The translations under genes and the position numbers were made by a program. Shown piece after piece: positions 28,001 to 37,735 of a DNA stretch of 64,000 bases (positions are counted from its first letter, which is position 1; each line of letters opens with the position of its first letter). The notes below the pieces were generated by a model, which did not search any database, had not been told where the DNA came from, and was given only the letters and a program-made list of their open reading frames with translations. The DNA comes from CAVUXJ01 sp963814975 (GTDB taxonomy: Bacteria > Acidobacteriota > Vicinamibacteria > Vicinamibacterales > CAVVIG01), in NCBI GenBank assembly GCA_963814975.1, contig CAWFFB010000009.1, forward strand, positions 169,562-233,561. The letters run 5' to 3'.

Positions 28001-30477
28001 TCAACGAGCGACCCGTTGCTCGCCGCTGGGTTGCTTGACATTCATCTGGAACGGCGCGCTCCTCACGATGCCGAGCACCAGCGAGGAAAACCGGTAGTTG
28101 CTGCCGGCTGCGTCCCGCACGATCGATCGCACGAGCGGCATATCGGCGTATTCAACCCCGCGGCCCAGAGCGTACGTCAGCAGCTTCTCGGTGACGACCT
28201 GCGCAAATTGCGGGGAGTAGCGCACCAGCGTCGCACGCAGGCTCGCCGCACCGTCCACCGTGGTCCCGTCCACGAGCACGCCTGACGGATCGATGGGCAC
28301 GCCCTCATCTTTGGTGCGCCACTTCCCGATCCCGTCATAGTTTTCGAGCGCGATGCCGAACGGCTCGAAGATCTTGTGACACGAGGCGCAGTACCGGATT
28401 GGCGCGATGTTGCTCCATCCGCTCGCGCATCGTCGGCTCTTTCGCGTTCGCGTCCCCTTTTCTCGGCTTGAGATCCGGCACGTTCGGTGGGGGATCGGGC
28501 GGACTGACGCCGAGGAAGGTTTGCATGACCCACTTGCCCCGCGCCACCGGCGACGTTCGAGCGGGCAGCGACGTGATCGTCAGCAGCGCGCCTTTCCCCA
28601 GCAGGCCGCGGCGCATGTCGAGCTCCGGGCCGAGCGTGACGCGGCGGAACCGGCTGCCATACACATTCGGGATCCCGTAGTGCTTCGCCAACCGTTCATC
28701 GACGAACGTGTAGTCCGCCGACAGCAGATCGAGGATGCTGCGGTCCTCATGCACAATGCTGTCGAAGAACAGTTCCATCTCGCGCCGGAAGGCGTCCCGC
28801 AGATTGTCGTCGAAGTCCGGATACAGCAGCATCACCGGGTCAGCGGCCTGCAGCCCGCGTACGTTCAGCCACTGCCCCGTGAAGTTCCTGACCAGTGCCT
28901 CCGAGCGGGAATCCGCCAGCATCCGCTGCACCTGCCGCTCGAGCACAGCTGGATCCTTGAGCTGCCCCTGCCCCGCCAATGTCAGCAGCTGGCGGTCGGG
29001 AGCGCTGCTCCAAAGAAAAAATGACAACCGGGAGGCCAGCGCCAGGTCGCTGACGCGGTAGCTCTTGCCCGGAGGGAGGTTGGCGGGCTCGGTTTCCCGG
29101 CGGTACACAAACTCCGGATCCGCGAGGAGGCGCTGCAGCGCCGCTTCGATCCCGGAATCGAAGTTCCCCGCCTTCCGCCCCTCGTAATAGAACTCCATCA
29201 GTGTCCCGACGTCCTGGGCGCTCGCCGGGCGTCGAAAGGCCCCAGTCGCCAGCGTCGAGAGAATGGTGCGAGCGCAGCTCTCTTCGTTCTTCGCGCTGCT
29301 CGGACGGCACACGAAAATCTTGCGACGGCTCGGCGTGTCGTCCGCGCCCTTCGCATCGTAGGGTCCTTCGATCCGGACGAGGCCGATGTGGGGAAAGAAC
29401 ACGAAGCCTGGGATGCCGCCCGTCTCGATCGTGGCGCGTTCAAACGGTTGGTTCAAGCTGCTGTCAGGCTCGTAGTTGGTGGCGAGGAAGGTCACCCCGA
29501 CCGTGTGCAGGCCCGCCTTTACCGGGATGCGCGGGGTCGGCACGCCGAACCGCACCCCTTCGCCCTGGCCCATCTCTCGATCCCAATCGAATAGCTTCAC
29601 CAGCTCGCCATCGATCGTGACCTGGAGCTTCTCACCCCTAATCTGACCGAAGGCTCTATTCGATTGCCCCATATTGCCTTCGCTGACGGGGGTGATCTTG
29701 AAGACGTACTCGGCGTCGGCCGGGAACTCATGCTCGATCAGGATGCCGCCGCGCGTCCCGAACGGCAGACCGTCGATGTGGTAGTTCTGGGTGAAGCCTG
29801 GAGGTACGGTGTACTGGGTCATGGTCGGTGCCGTCACACTGCCAATCGCCAGGCGGCTGATTTTTCCTGCCGCTGACAGGTACGCCTCCAGCAGCGCCGG
29901 CGACATCCCTAGCGTCCCCGCCATGTTGTCAAACCCGTAGGACGAATCATCAGAGGGCAGGAACTTCGTCGCGTCCACTTCCAGCGCGAGCAGGTCGCGG
30001 ATGGCATTCGCGTATTCGGCGCGGTTGAGACGGTGCAGACCCGGCGGGGGAAGATGCGTGGTCGCATGGCGGTCGAGTTCGCTCTCCAGCCAGCCGATCA
30101 GGCTCTCGCGGGCCGCCGGATCCGGCCGCGGCATCCCCGACGGCGGCATCATCCCGGCGCGAAGTTTACGCACGACCTTTTCGCCCACCTGCGCCTGGTC
30201 GCCCAGGTGTGCGAGATCCAGCTTGTCCAACATCAAGTTGGCAGTCTTGAGCTTTTCGTTGTGACAGGTGACACAGTATCGATCGAGGAGTCGCACGCTG
30301 CGCGGCGACATCTTGAGCGGGTGAGGGGGGAGCTTTCGAGGCTTGCCGCTGCGGCGCACTGCTACTGGCTTGCGGAGCAGAACTCACGGCGGGCCGCGGC
30401 GGCCCAGCCGCTTGGCCAGAAACAAGGGTCACCGATGCGACCGCCAGGCCACCAGCCACGACTATTCTCTTATACAC
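28001..30477 (-). CDS. DUF1592 protein with N-terminal haem-c domain (frameshifted at both ends)
   Basis: A large exported protein. A signal peptide (YKRIVVAGGLAVASVTLVSG) precedes, after a shift near 30350, a Planctomycete-type cytochrome c site SVRLLDRYCVTCHNEKLKTA. The intact central frame holds DUF1587 (HRLNRAEYANAIRDLLALEV), a carbohydrate-binding-like section, DUF1592 (ALASRLSFFLWSSAPDRQLL), DUF1588 (GSRFRRVTLGPELDMRRGLL) and, after a shift near 28400, DUF1585 (TEKLLTYALGRGVEYADMPL). A second CxxCH (CASCHKIFEPFG) lies at the shift. Start of mature chain and total length (about 820 residues) are typical. Function unproven; a periplasmic redox role in polymer breakdown is often suggested. 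Confidence 0.88.
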
Positions 30478-30582
30478 AATCCCTCCGCAACCTCCGCAAC
30501 CTCATTGCGGGTTGGCGAACCGCCGATGACGACGGCTCTACGCCGAAACCGCGGCGCCCCGCGGAGACACACTGCTTTGGCG

Positions 30583-31152
30583 TCAGCCGGCAATGGCGGG
30601 CAGCACCTCGCCGCTCAACCGCAGATAGATGACCAACTGGCCGTCGATTTCCCGCGCGTGACTGTGCAGGTACCGGAAGACACGGACGCGCGACGAAGGT
30701 CCGAGGGACGATGCATCGACCTGCTGCCACATCGTCTGCTCGGTCTGCTCCTTCAACAGGGCGATTCCGTAGTCGAACGAATCCGCAACCGCCTTCATCG
30801 AAGCGTCCTTGCTCGTCATCGCTTCGGTATCAGCTATCGTCGGCGGCTGCGCCTTTCCATCGAGCGTCCTGAGGAAGCGGACGTTCGCCAGCGCGATGTC
30901 CAGCACTCGCTTGCCGAAGTGTTCCTGCGCCGTACCGAACGAAATACCCTTTGCCTGGACGGGGAGCGACAACTTGTAGCCGTACTTGTCCGCCGGCATG
31001 TAATTGAGGAGCTGGAGGATCGATTCCTTCAGGCTCGACCAGTCCTCGAGCACCTCAGTCACTATCGTCCCGGACTGGGCGACGGCATGCTTGGGCGCCG
31101 CGATCACGACGAGGGCGCAAACAAGTGAACACATCCGAACGGCGTGTTTCAC
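30583..31152 (-). CDS. Secreted DinB-like four-helix protein, copy 1
   Basis: A 189-residue intact protein with signal peptide (CSLVCALVVIAAPKHAVAQS) and a DinB/YfiT-like helical bundle: VTEVLEDWSSLKESILQLLN, YMPADKYGYKLSLPVQAKG, SFGTAQEHFGKRVLDIALAN with the first metal-site His, and FRYLHSHAREIDGQLVIYLR with the later His pair. The family binds divalent metal and includes thiol-dependent transferases. Exported members are abundant in Acidobacteriota. A paralogue follows upstream on the same strand at 31.5-32.0 kb. Confidence 0.82.
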   Translation of the reverse strand: MKHAVRMCSLVCALVVIAAPKHAVAQSGTIVTEVLEDWSSLKESILQLLNYMPADKYGYKLSLPVQAKGISFGTAQEHFGKRVLDIALANVRFLRTLDGKAQPPTIADTEAMTSKDASMKAVADSFDYGIALLKEQTEQTMWQQVDASSLGPSSRVRVFRYLHSHAREIDGQLVIYLRLSGEVLPAIAG

Positions 31153-31458
31153 GTTAGCCTCTGTGTCCTGCTGGGCGAGGTGGACGAGCCTTCCTTACGA
31201 GCGTGAGTTTACCACCGCAGCCGCGACATCGGCGCAGATTTCAAACCTGGCGGTTGGCGCCGTATCCTCAAGCGGGTCAGTATTTTGACTGGCGCGGCAC
31301 GTCTCGCCTTGGGTGTTCGTCCACGCCGGAACCGGCGCCTCGGCCGGCGCTCCCGACCACGGACACGAGATCGCATTCGCACGATCAGGCCCGGCAGCCG
31401 TTCATCGAAATCCTTGTGCAGCTGTCGCCCATCGACGGAAGGGGGCGGTCGGGCACGG

Positions 31459-32047
31459 TCAAGGTTCAACTGCGGGCAGCGCTTCGCCGCTCAGCAGGAG
31501 ATACAAGGCCAGCTGCCCGTCGATTTGCCGCGTATGGCTATGCAGGTACCCGAAGACGCGGACGCGCGACGCTTCGCCGATGGACGATGCGTTGATGCGC
31601 TGCAGCATCGTTTGATCGGTCTGTTCTTTCAGGAGGGCGATCCCGTAGTCGAACGAATCCGCCAACGCCTTCATCGAAGCTTCCTTGCTGGTCATGGCCT
31701 CCGTGTCATCTATCGCCGGGGCCTTCGTCTTCCCGCCGAGTATCCCGAGGAACCGAACATTCACCTGCGCGATGTACAGCACTCGCCTGCCGAAATGTTC
31801 CTGAGCCGTGTCGACCGAAATACCCTTTACCTGTACCGGGAACGGGGGCTTGTAGGTGTAACTTGTCCGCCGGCATCTTATCGGCGAGCTGCAAAGTCGA
31901 CTTCTTCAGGTCCGACCAGTCCTTCAGCACTTCAGCCACGACCGGCCCGGACTGGGCGAGGGTATCCTTCGGCGCCGCGATGACGACGAGGGCGCAAGCA
32001 AGTCCACACATCCGAATGGCATGTTGCACAGTGCGCCTCGGCCTCAT
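31459..32047 (-). CDS. Secreted DinB-like protein, copy 2 (frameshifted)
   Basis: Tandem paralogue of the preceding gene. The signal (MCGLACALVVIAAPKDTLAQ) and the mature start VVAEVLKDWSDLKKSTLQLA match copy 1. A shift near 31860-31780 leads to VNVRFLGILGGKTKAPAIDD, DSFDYGIALLKEQTDQTMLQ and FGYLHSHTRQIDGQLALYLL. Conserved residues, including the HSH end, are all present, so the break is probably an indel in the assembly. The start could be the ATG at 32047 or a GTG at 32029, which aligns better with copy 1. Confidence 0.75.
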
Positions 32048-32176
32048 CGTGGTTCGCATCCCAGCCGGTTCCTTCCAGAAGCTGAATGACGCGCAAATTG
32101 AAAAACGGACGGTGGAATGCATCCGCCCTTTTGGCAGACAGAACGACCGGAAACATAGACCCGCCAGCAGAAGCTG

Positions 32177-32535
32177 TCAACGGCAATTCGCCGACGGGCG
32201 ATACGTCGCGCCTGGCTTCGCTGTGACTTCAGCCAGGATGCCGCGTTCCTGCTTTTCGCGGATGAGCCCCGGCGACCGATCCGGTTCCTTCACTGCTGAC
32301 AAGAAATCCGGAACCTGGAATCGTCGTCGGTAGACGGCCGGAGTCAGACCTGTCGTGCGCTTGAAAAGCCGGCGAAAAAACGCCGGCTCCTCGTAGCCGA
32401 CCTGCCAGCCGATCTCGTCCACGGAGGCTGCCGTCCGCTCGAGCCGACGCTTGGCGTCCTCGATCCGCAATCGCTGCACGTAGGTGATCGGCGTCAGTCC
32501 CGTCGCGCTCGTAAAGCGGCGCTTGAAGGTGCTGG
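32177..32535 (-). pseudogene. AraC-type regulator lacking its N-terminal domain
   Basis: The frame has both AraC helix-turn-helix units: TFKRRFTSATGLTPITYVQR LRIEDAKRRLE and VDEIGWQVGYEEPAFFRRLF followed by KRTTGLTPAVYRRRF. This is the C-terminal third of a GlxA-like regulator. Just before TFKRRF the homology stops, and upstream residues belong to the opposite-strand haloperoxidase gene, so the sensory domain and promoter have been lost at a junction near 32535. Confidence 0.75.
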
Positions 32536-33440
32536 AGGCGGGGTATGAGCGCGCCTTCACATCCATCCCTGACGGACCTTCGAAGGCGGCCGGCGTCGCC
32601 GTCGGGCGCGCGTCCGCGACGGCGACGTTGCTTCGCCGACAGCGGGACGGGCTCGATTCCGCCACGCAGCCGGTGTACGTGCCACGGCCCGGTCCTGGGG
32701 AGTATCAGTTCACGTCGCCGTTTGATTTCGCGAATCTTCCGGGATGGGGTCGCGTTCAGCCGTTCGTCATCGATCTGCAGGACCATCTCGTGGACGGGCC
32801 TCAGCGTCTGTCCAGCGCCCAGTACGCCCGTGACCTGGCATACGTGAAGGCGATCGGTGAGATCGGGAGCCCGACGCGCACGCCGGACCAATCCGAGATC
32901 GCGCAATTCTGGTACGAAGATTCCCCCTTGGGCTGGAACCGTATCACCAACACCGTCGTGCGCTTGCGACGACTGGACCCCTGGTCAGCGGCGCGCACGT
33001 TCGCGCTCGTCAACTTCGCGCTCGCCGACGGGTTCATCGCGGGCTTCGACGCGAAGTACCAGTTCCGCTTTTGGCGCCCCGTCACCGCGATCCACGAGGG
33101 CGCGACCGACGGCAACCCCTTAACGGAGGCCGACCCCACGTGGCGGCCGTTCCTGGTCACGCCGCCGGTGCCGGACTATCCCTCGACGCACACGGTTCTG
33201 GGATCGGCCGCAGCCGAAGTGCTGATTGAGCTCTTCGGAGACAAGATGCGCTATAGCGCGACGAGCCTGACGCTGCCTGGGTTCACCCGACACTTCAAGG
33301 GCTTCTCGGCGGCGGCCCGGGAGAATGGCCTCTCGCGAGTCTACGCCGGCATCCATTTCCGGCACGCGGTGAAGGACGGCCACCGGCAGGGCCGGAGCAT
33401 CGGCCGGGCGGTGGCCGAATCGCTCGAGCCATCCCGGTGA
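32535..33440 (+). pseudogene. Vanadium-dependent haloperoxidase/PAP2 family protein lacking its N-terminus
   Basis: Homology starts abruptly at YERAFTSIPDGPSKAAGVAV and continues through GEYQFTSPFDFANLPGWGRV, AQFWYEDSPLGWNRI, KYQFRFWRPVTAIHEGATDG, PDYPSTHTVLGSAAAEVLIE (the PSxH vanadate/phosphate site) and SRVYAGIHFRHAVKDGHRQG RSIGRAVAE (the final RxxxxxH site). The metal site is complete, but about 100 or more residues including the signal peptide are missing at the junction with the AraC remnant. A frame exists back to 32484, but those residues are antisense AraC sequence. Secreted vanadium peroxidases of this group are common in soil Acidobacteriota. Confidence 0.75.
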
Positions 33441-33527
33441 ACGCACTCGCCACCATCCAAGGTTCCGCTGACTCCAGCCTCCTTGGGCTGGCAGTCAGCG
33501 GGCTTCAAGTACCTCTTGGTCGACGCT

Positions 33528-33838
33528 TCATTCCCCGATCATCTTGAATCTCAAAAGCCTGCGGCCTTCGTCCTCGGCAACGTAGACGTTGCCCTTGGAA
33601 TCCACGGCGGCGTGAAATGCCATCAAAGATTTGACCCGGGAAGAAGAGTTCCGTTCCCTTGCCGATAGTTCACAGGAGCTTGCCTGCTTCGCGGTCGAAC
33701 ACATCGACTTCCCTGTGATTCTGGTTCATGACGTACATCAGCCGCTCGTTCGGATCGCGTGACAAGGTAGCGATCGGGCCGATGATCTCGCATGGCCACT
33801 CAAGATGGCTCGCATTCCCACCGGTCCGCTTACCTGGC
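33528..33838 (-). pseudogene. C-terminal remnant of a six-bladed beta-propeller (NHL-like) protein
   Basis: Minus-strand translation gives IATLSRDPNERLMYVMNQNH, REVDVFDREAGKLL, a stop, and then TIGKG. In a neighbouring frame it ends with AAVDSKGNVYVAEDEGRRLL RFKM. These are the last two blades of secreted NHL/peptidyl-alpha-hydroxyglycine-lyase-like propellers. The rest of the gene is absent and the LLM gene begins right upstream, so this is a decayed end fragment. Confidence 0.65.
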
Positions 33839-34678
33839 TCACGACTGCATCACCGCCGCATAGGCGTCGAGGCGCGGCAGTGCAGCCTCGCGCGGCTCGG
33901 ATGGCAGGCCGAAGATGGCGCGCTCGACGCCTGCCGCCGCAAGCGCCTCCAGCGCTGGCCGCTCGGGCGGCGCGAAAAACAGTGACACTGGTACGGACTT
34001 CGGATCGCGTCCTGCTTTCTCCAATCGGTGGCGCAGCTCCGGGATCCGTCCGATCGGGTTCTTGTTCGGTCGGTTGATCGGCATCCACCCGTCACCGAAC
34101 TCCACGACACGCTCGAAGGTCGTCGCTCCGTCGCCGCCGACGATGATGGGTGGGTGCGGCTTCTGCAGCGGCTTGGGATCGGCCCAGATCTTGTCGAAGT
34201 TCACGAACTCACCGTGGAATTCGGCTTCGCGCTTCGTCCAGATCTCCTTCATAGCCAGCACGCGCTCCCGAAGCAACCGCCAGCGCAGCTTGAAGGTGGT
34301 CCCATGATTTTCCATCTCCTCTGCGTTCCAGCCGCCGCCGATGCCGAAAAGGAAGCGGCCGCCCGACAACCGATCCACAGTGGCGACTGCTTTCGCGGTA
34401 ACGATTGGATCGCGCTCGACGACGAGACAGATGCCCGTGCCGAGCTTCAGGCGACGGGTCGCGGTCGCCGCTGCCGTGAGCGCAACGAACGGGTCGTAGG
34501 AAGACCAGTAGTCTTTGGGGAGATCGGGGCCGCCTGGCCAGGGGGTGCGTCGGCTCGCGGGTATATGAGTGTGCTCGGGGAACCACACCGACTCGAAGCC
34601 GCGCTCCTCGAGCGCCCGGGCCAGCTCGTCAGGCGCAATCGCGTATTCGGTGGGAAACATGACGACGCCGTAGTCCAC
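33839..34678 (-). CDS. LLM-class F420-dependent oxidoreductase
   Basis: A 279-residue intact luciferase-like monooxygenase of the TIGR03619 type. Visible signatures: MDYGVVMFPTEYAIAPDELA, GFESVWFPEHTHIPASR, YDPFVALTAAATATRRLKLG TGICLV, DRLSGGRFLFGIGGGWNAEE and HPPIIVGGDGATTFERVVEF GDGWMP. Members use coenzyme F420 rather than FMN. No other F420 gene is in the window. It may belong with the molybdenum hydroxylase cluster that follows. Substrate unknown. Confidence 0.88.
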   Translation of the reverse strand: MDYGVVMFPTEYAIAPDELARALEERGFESVWFPEHTHIPASRRTPWPGGPDLPKDYWSSYDPFVALTAAATATRRLKLGTGICLVVERDPIVTAKAVATVDRLSGGRFLFGIGGGWNAEEMENHGTTFKLRWRLLRERVLAMKEIWTKREAEFHGEFVNFDKIWADPKPLQKPHPPIIVGGDGATTFERVVEFGDGWMPINRPNKNPIGRIPELRHRLEKAGRDPKSVPVSLFFAPPERPALEALAAAGVERAIFGLPSEPREAALPRLDAYAAVMQS

Positions 34679-34864
34679 AGGAAGTCTCCCGGAATAGGGC
34701 GCCAGCTTACTTCAATTTCATTCCCGATCGAGGCGCAGGGGTCTGGAACGGCGCCGCCACACCAGGAGGTGAAGATTCCAATGCGAACGAAGGTCGGGGC
34801 GCATCACGCCCTTCGAGCGAAGACCCGAGCAGTTGCCCAATCTCGGCGAGTAGAGGCCGCGTGT

Positions 34865-35365
34865 TCAGGTTTCAATCGCGATCGGCGCTTCTCCCGCCTC
34901 TGCAGCCATCTTGACCGCTTCGACGATATCAAGATAGGAAGCGCAGCGGCAGAGATTGCCTGACAGGTAATGGCGAATCTCGTCGGTTGTCGGGTGGGGA
35001 CAATGTGCCAGGAGCTCCTTGGTCATCAGGATGAACCCTGGTGTGCAGAAGCCGCACTGAAAGCCGTTCTTTTCGACGAACGCCTGCTGAATCGGGTGAA
35101 GCGAAGCTCCGGTCGCGAGTCCTTCAATCGTGACCACTTCTGCGCCATCGAGAAGCGCGGCCAGATACAGGCATCCCGACACGGCCGTCCCGTCGACAAC
35201 CACCGTGCAGCACCCGCAGAGTCCCTGCCCGCAGCTCTCGCGCGCGCCAAACAGGCCGAACTCGCGCTGAAGGACTTCGACCACCGTCTCGTAGACAGCC
35301 ACCCGGGCCACCACCGGCCGGTCGTTGAGCATGAAGCGAATCGTCCTGCCCTGTTCGCCATTCAT
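34865..35365 (-). CDS. Molybdenum hydroxylase small subunit, two [2Fe-2S] clusters
   Basis: A 166-residue intact iron-sulfur subunit. The plant-type cluster is in ESCGQGLCGCCTVVVDG with the fourth Cys in VSGC. The second cluster is in GFQCGFCTPGFI and GNLCRCASYLDIV. Its start overlaps the large-subunit stop by 1 base. It passes electrons from the molybdenum site to FAD. Confidence 0.93.
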   Translation of the reverse strand: MNGEQGRTIRFMLNDRPVVARVAVYETVVEVLQREFGLFGARESCGQGLCGCCTVVVDGTAVSGCLYLAALLDGAEVVTIEGLATGASLHPIQQAFVEKNGFQCGFCTPGFILMTKELLAHCPHPTTDEIRHYLSGNLCRCASYLDIVEAVKMAAEAGEAPIAIET

Positions 35366-37734
35366 CAGTCGTCCTCCATCGGCCGGCCTTCCGCCTTGCG
35401 AATCTCCCTGAGCACGCGCTCCGGCGTCAGCGGCAAATCGGTGACAACGACGCCGATCGCGTCGTACAGCGCGTTGGCGATCGCCGGCGCCGGACTGAAC
35501 ACCCCCGTTTCGCCGACCCCTTTCGCCCCGAACGGTCCGTTCTCGTGGGGAACGTCAACGTAGGCGGCCGACAGGTCCTCTGGCAGATCAAGAAATCCCG
35601 GGATCTTGTAGTCGGCGAGGCTGGCGTTCAGCACCTGCCCGTCGTTGAGGATCATTTCCTCGAAGAGCGTGAACCCCGCCTGCATGATCGCCGCCCCGAT
35701 CAACTGGCGCTCGACAATGGAGGGGTTGATGGCGCGGCCGACGTCCGCCACGTTCACCAGCTTGGTGACGTTGATGCGGCCGGTCTCCATGTCGACGGAA
35801 ATCTCGGCGCCCGCGCCGCCGAGCATCCAGAAGGGTGTGATGTCCGGGGACTGCCCCGTCTCGGGGTTCGCCTTCTCGTAGGTCGGCGTGTATGATCCGA
35901 CGCCGACGACATTGCCCGCCTGCATGGCGAAACGCTCCACCATGAGCTCGCGAAGCGTCAGGCGCCTGCCATCGCCGCACACGACCGCCGCATCACGACA
36001 TACGAGGTCGGTCGGATCGACGCCGAACGCGCGGCCGGCGATTTCCAGCAACTGCGCGCGGACGCTCAGCGCAGCCATCCGGACGGCGTGCCCCATGTGG
36101 AAGGTGGATCGCGATCCGAGCGTGCCCATGTCGTACGGCGTCGAACTGGTGTCAGGGTGCAGGACCTGGACGGATTCGGCGCGAACCCCCAGCACCTCGC
36201 CCGCCACCTGCGCCATCGCCGTATCGGAGCCCTGCCCCATGTCGACGGTACCGCAGTGCACCGCACAGCTTCCGTCCCCGTACACCTGGACGATCGCGAC
36301 CGAGGTCGTCGGCGAGATGCAGGCCTTCAGGCCGAGCGCGAGTCCGCGTCCGCGCCGGATGGTTCCGGTGCCCCGGTCGAAGGGCCGGTCCCACTTCATG
36401 CGATCGGACAGCAGGTCCAGCACGCCCGGGATTTCCAGGTTGGAAATCCGCGTGCCGGTCGCGTGCGGACGCCCCTCGCGCAGGATGTTCCGCCTCCGGA
36501 AATCGAGCGGATCGATGCCGAGCGCTCTGGCAATGATGTCGGCCTGCCGCTCGTAGGCCCACGACACTTGCGAGATGCCGAACCCTCGCAACGCGCCCGC
36601 CGGCGGCTCGTTGGTGTACACCGCGTAGTTATCGAGGGCGACATGCTCGATGTCGTAGGGGCCGGCGGCGGTGAAGCCGGACTTCTGCGTCACCCGCGGA
36701 CCGATGTCGGCATACGCGCCGCCGTTCCAGAACGTCTCGACCTGACGGGCGATCATGCGGCCGTCGTTCTTCACGCCGGTCTTGATGCGCACGGTGGCGC
36801 CGTGCTTGGTGATCGTGTAGAACTGCTCGTCCATGGTCAGTGCGATCCGCACCGGCTTGCGGACGATCAGGGCGCAGACGGCCACGAGCGCTTCGAGCTT
36901 GATGTACAGCTTGGCGCCGAACCCGCCTCCGAGAAACGCCGTGCGCACGCGCACGCGGTTCTCGGGCCATCCCAGCAGGCGGCTGACCTCACTGCGAACG
37001 AACGACGGGCTCTGCGTGGCGGAATGGATGGTCACTTCGTCGTGACCGTTCAGCTCGGCCAGGGAGACCATCGGCTCGAACGCCGCGTGCATCACCTTGC
37101 CGCTTCGGAAGGTGTGCTCGAAAATGCGATCGGACTCGGCGAAGCCCCTGACCACATCCCCCCGGCGGACGCGCGCATCGAGCGCGACGTTGGTGCCTGA
37201 ACGGCCCTGGAGGTACTTGAGGTCGGTAAACATCCCCGCCGGCTTGAGCACGTCGTGAATGACGGGTGCGCCGGGTCGGGCGGCGGCGACCTCGTCGAAC
37301 ACCGCCTCGATCGGCTCGTACGCGATCTCGACGAGGTTGGATGCCTCTTCGGCGACGTGCGGGTCGGCGGCCAGTACGACGGCGACCGCTTCGCCGACGT
37401 GCCGGACCTTTCCGTGCGCGAGGATCGGCTGGTCGTGGAAGGCCGGTCCATAGTACGGGTTCGGCACCAGCGTCAGGACCTCGTCGATCGTGATGACGGC
37501 GTGCACGCCCTCGCGGGCGAGGGCGGCGCTCGAATCGATCCCGACGATGCGCCCGTGCGCGATGGAACTGCGGCAGATCTTGCCGTGCAGCATGCCGGGC
37601 ACGCGAAGGTTGTGGATGTACTCCGCACTGCCGGTGACCTTTGCCGCACCCTCGAGGCGGGGCACGGATCGACCGACTTCGCGATACGGTGCCCGCGTGT
37701 CCCGAGCCAGCTCCTGCGTCTCCAGTTTCGGCAT
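35365..37734 (-). CDS. Molybdenum hydroxylase large subunit (xanthine dehydrogenase family)
   Basis: A 789-residue intact molybdopterin-binding subunit starting MPKLETQELARDTRAPYREV. It has the aldehyde-oxidase hammerhead domain (about 25-140: RLEGAAKVTGSAEYIHNLRV) and the Mo-cofactor domain with GGGFGAKLYIKLEALVAVCA, GALRGFGISQVSWAYERQAD (about 385) and the catalytic Glu in GVGETGVF (about 741). The active-site loop has neither AYxCSFR nor AYRGAGR, so it is not a CO dehydrogenase. It is closer to purine, nicotinate or aromatic-ring hydroxylases. Order coxG-like, FAD, Mo, FeS on one strand with 1-4 base overlaps or gaps implies one operon. Substrate unknown. Confidence 0.9.
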   Translation of the reverse strand: MPKLETQELARDTRAPYREVGRSVPRLEGAAKVTGSAEYIHNLRVPGMLHGKICRSSIAHGRIVGIDSSAALAREGVHAVITIDEVLTLVPNPYYGPAFHDQPILAHGKVRHVGEAVAVVLAADPHVAEEASNLVEIAYEPIEAVFDEVAAARPGAPVIHDVLKPAGMFTDLKYLQGRSGTNVALDARVRRGDVVRGFAESDRIFEHTFRSGKVMHAAFEPMVSLAELNGHDEVTIHSATQSPSFVRSEVSRLLGWPENRVRVRTAFLGGGFGAKLYIKLEALVAVCALIVRKPVRIALTMDEQFYTITKHGATVRIKTGVKNDGRMIARQVETFWNGGAYADIGPRVTQKSGFTAAGPYDIEHVALDNYAVYTNEPPAGALRGFGISQVSWAYERQADIIARALGIDPLDFRRRNILREGRPHATGTRISNLEIPGVLDLLSDRMKWDRPFDRGTGTIRRGRGLALGLKACISPTTSVAIVQVYGDGSCAVHCGTVDMGQGSDTAMAQVAGEVLGVRAESVQVLHPDTSSTPYDMGTLGSRSTFHMGHAVRMAALSVRAQLLEIAGRAFGVDPTDLVCRDAAVVCGDGRRLTLRELMVERFAMQAGNVVGVGSYTPTYEKANPETGQSPDITPFWMLGGAGAEISVDMETGRINVTKLVNVADVGRAINPSIVERQLIGAAIMQAGFTLFEEMILNDGQVLNASLADYKIPGFLDLPEDLSAAYVDVPHENGPFGAKGVGETGVFSPAPAIANALYDAIGVVVTDLPLTPERVLREIRKAEGRPMEDD

Positions 37735-37735
37735 G

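Noticed and set aside
36088..37200. A 370-codon plus-strand frame inside the molybdenum large-subunit gene
   Set aside because: Shadow of the Mo subunit, which has complete motifs on the minus strand.
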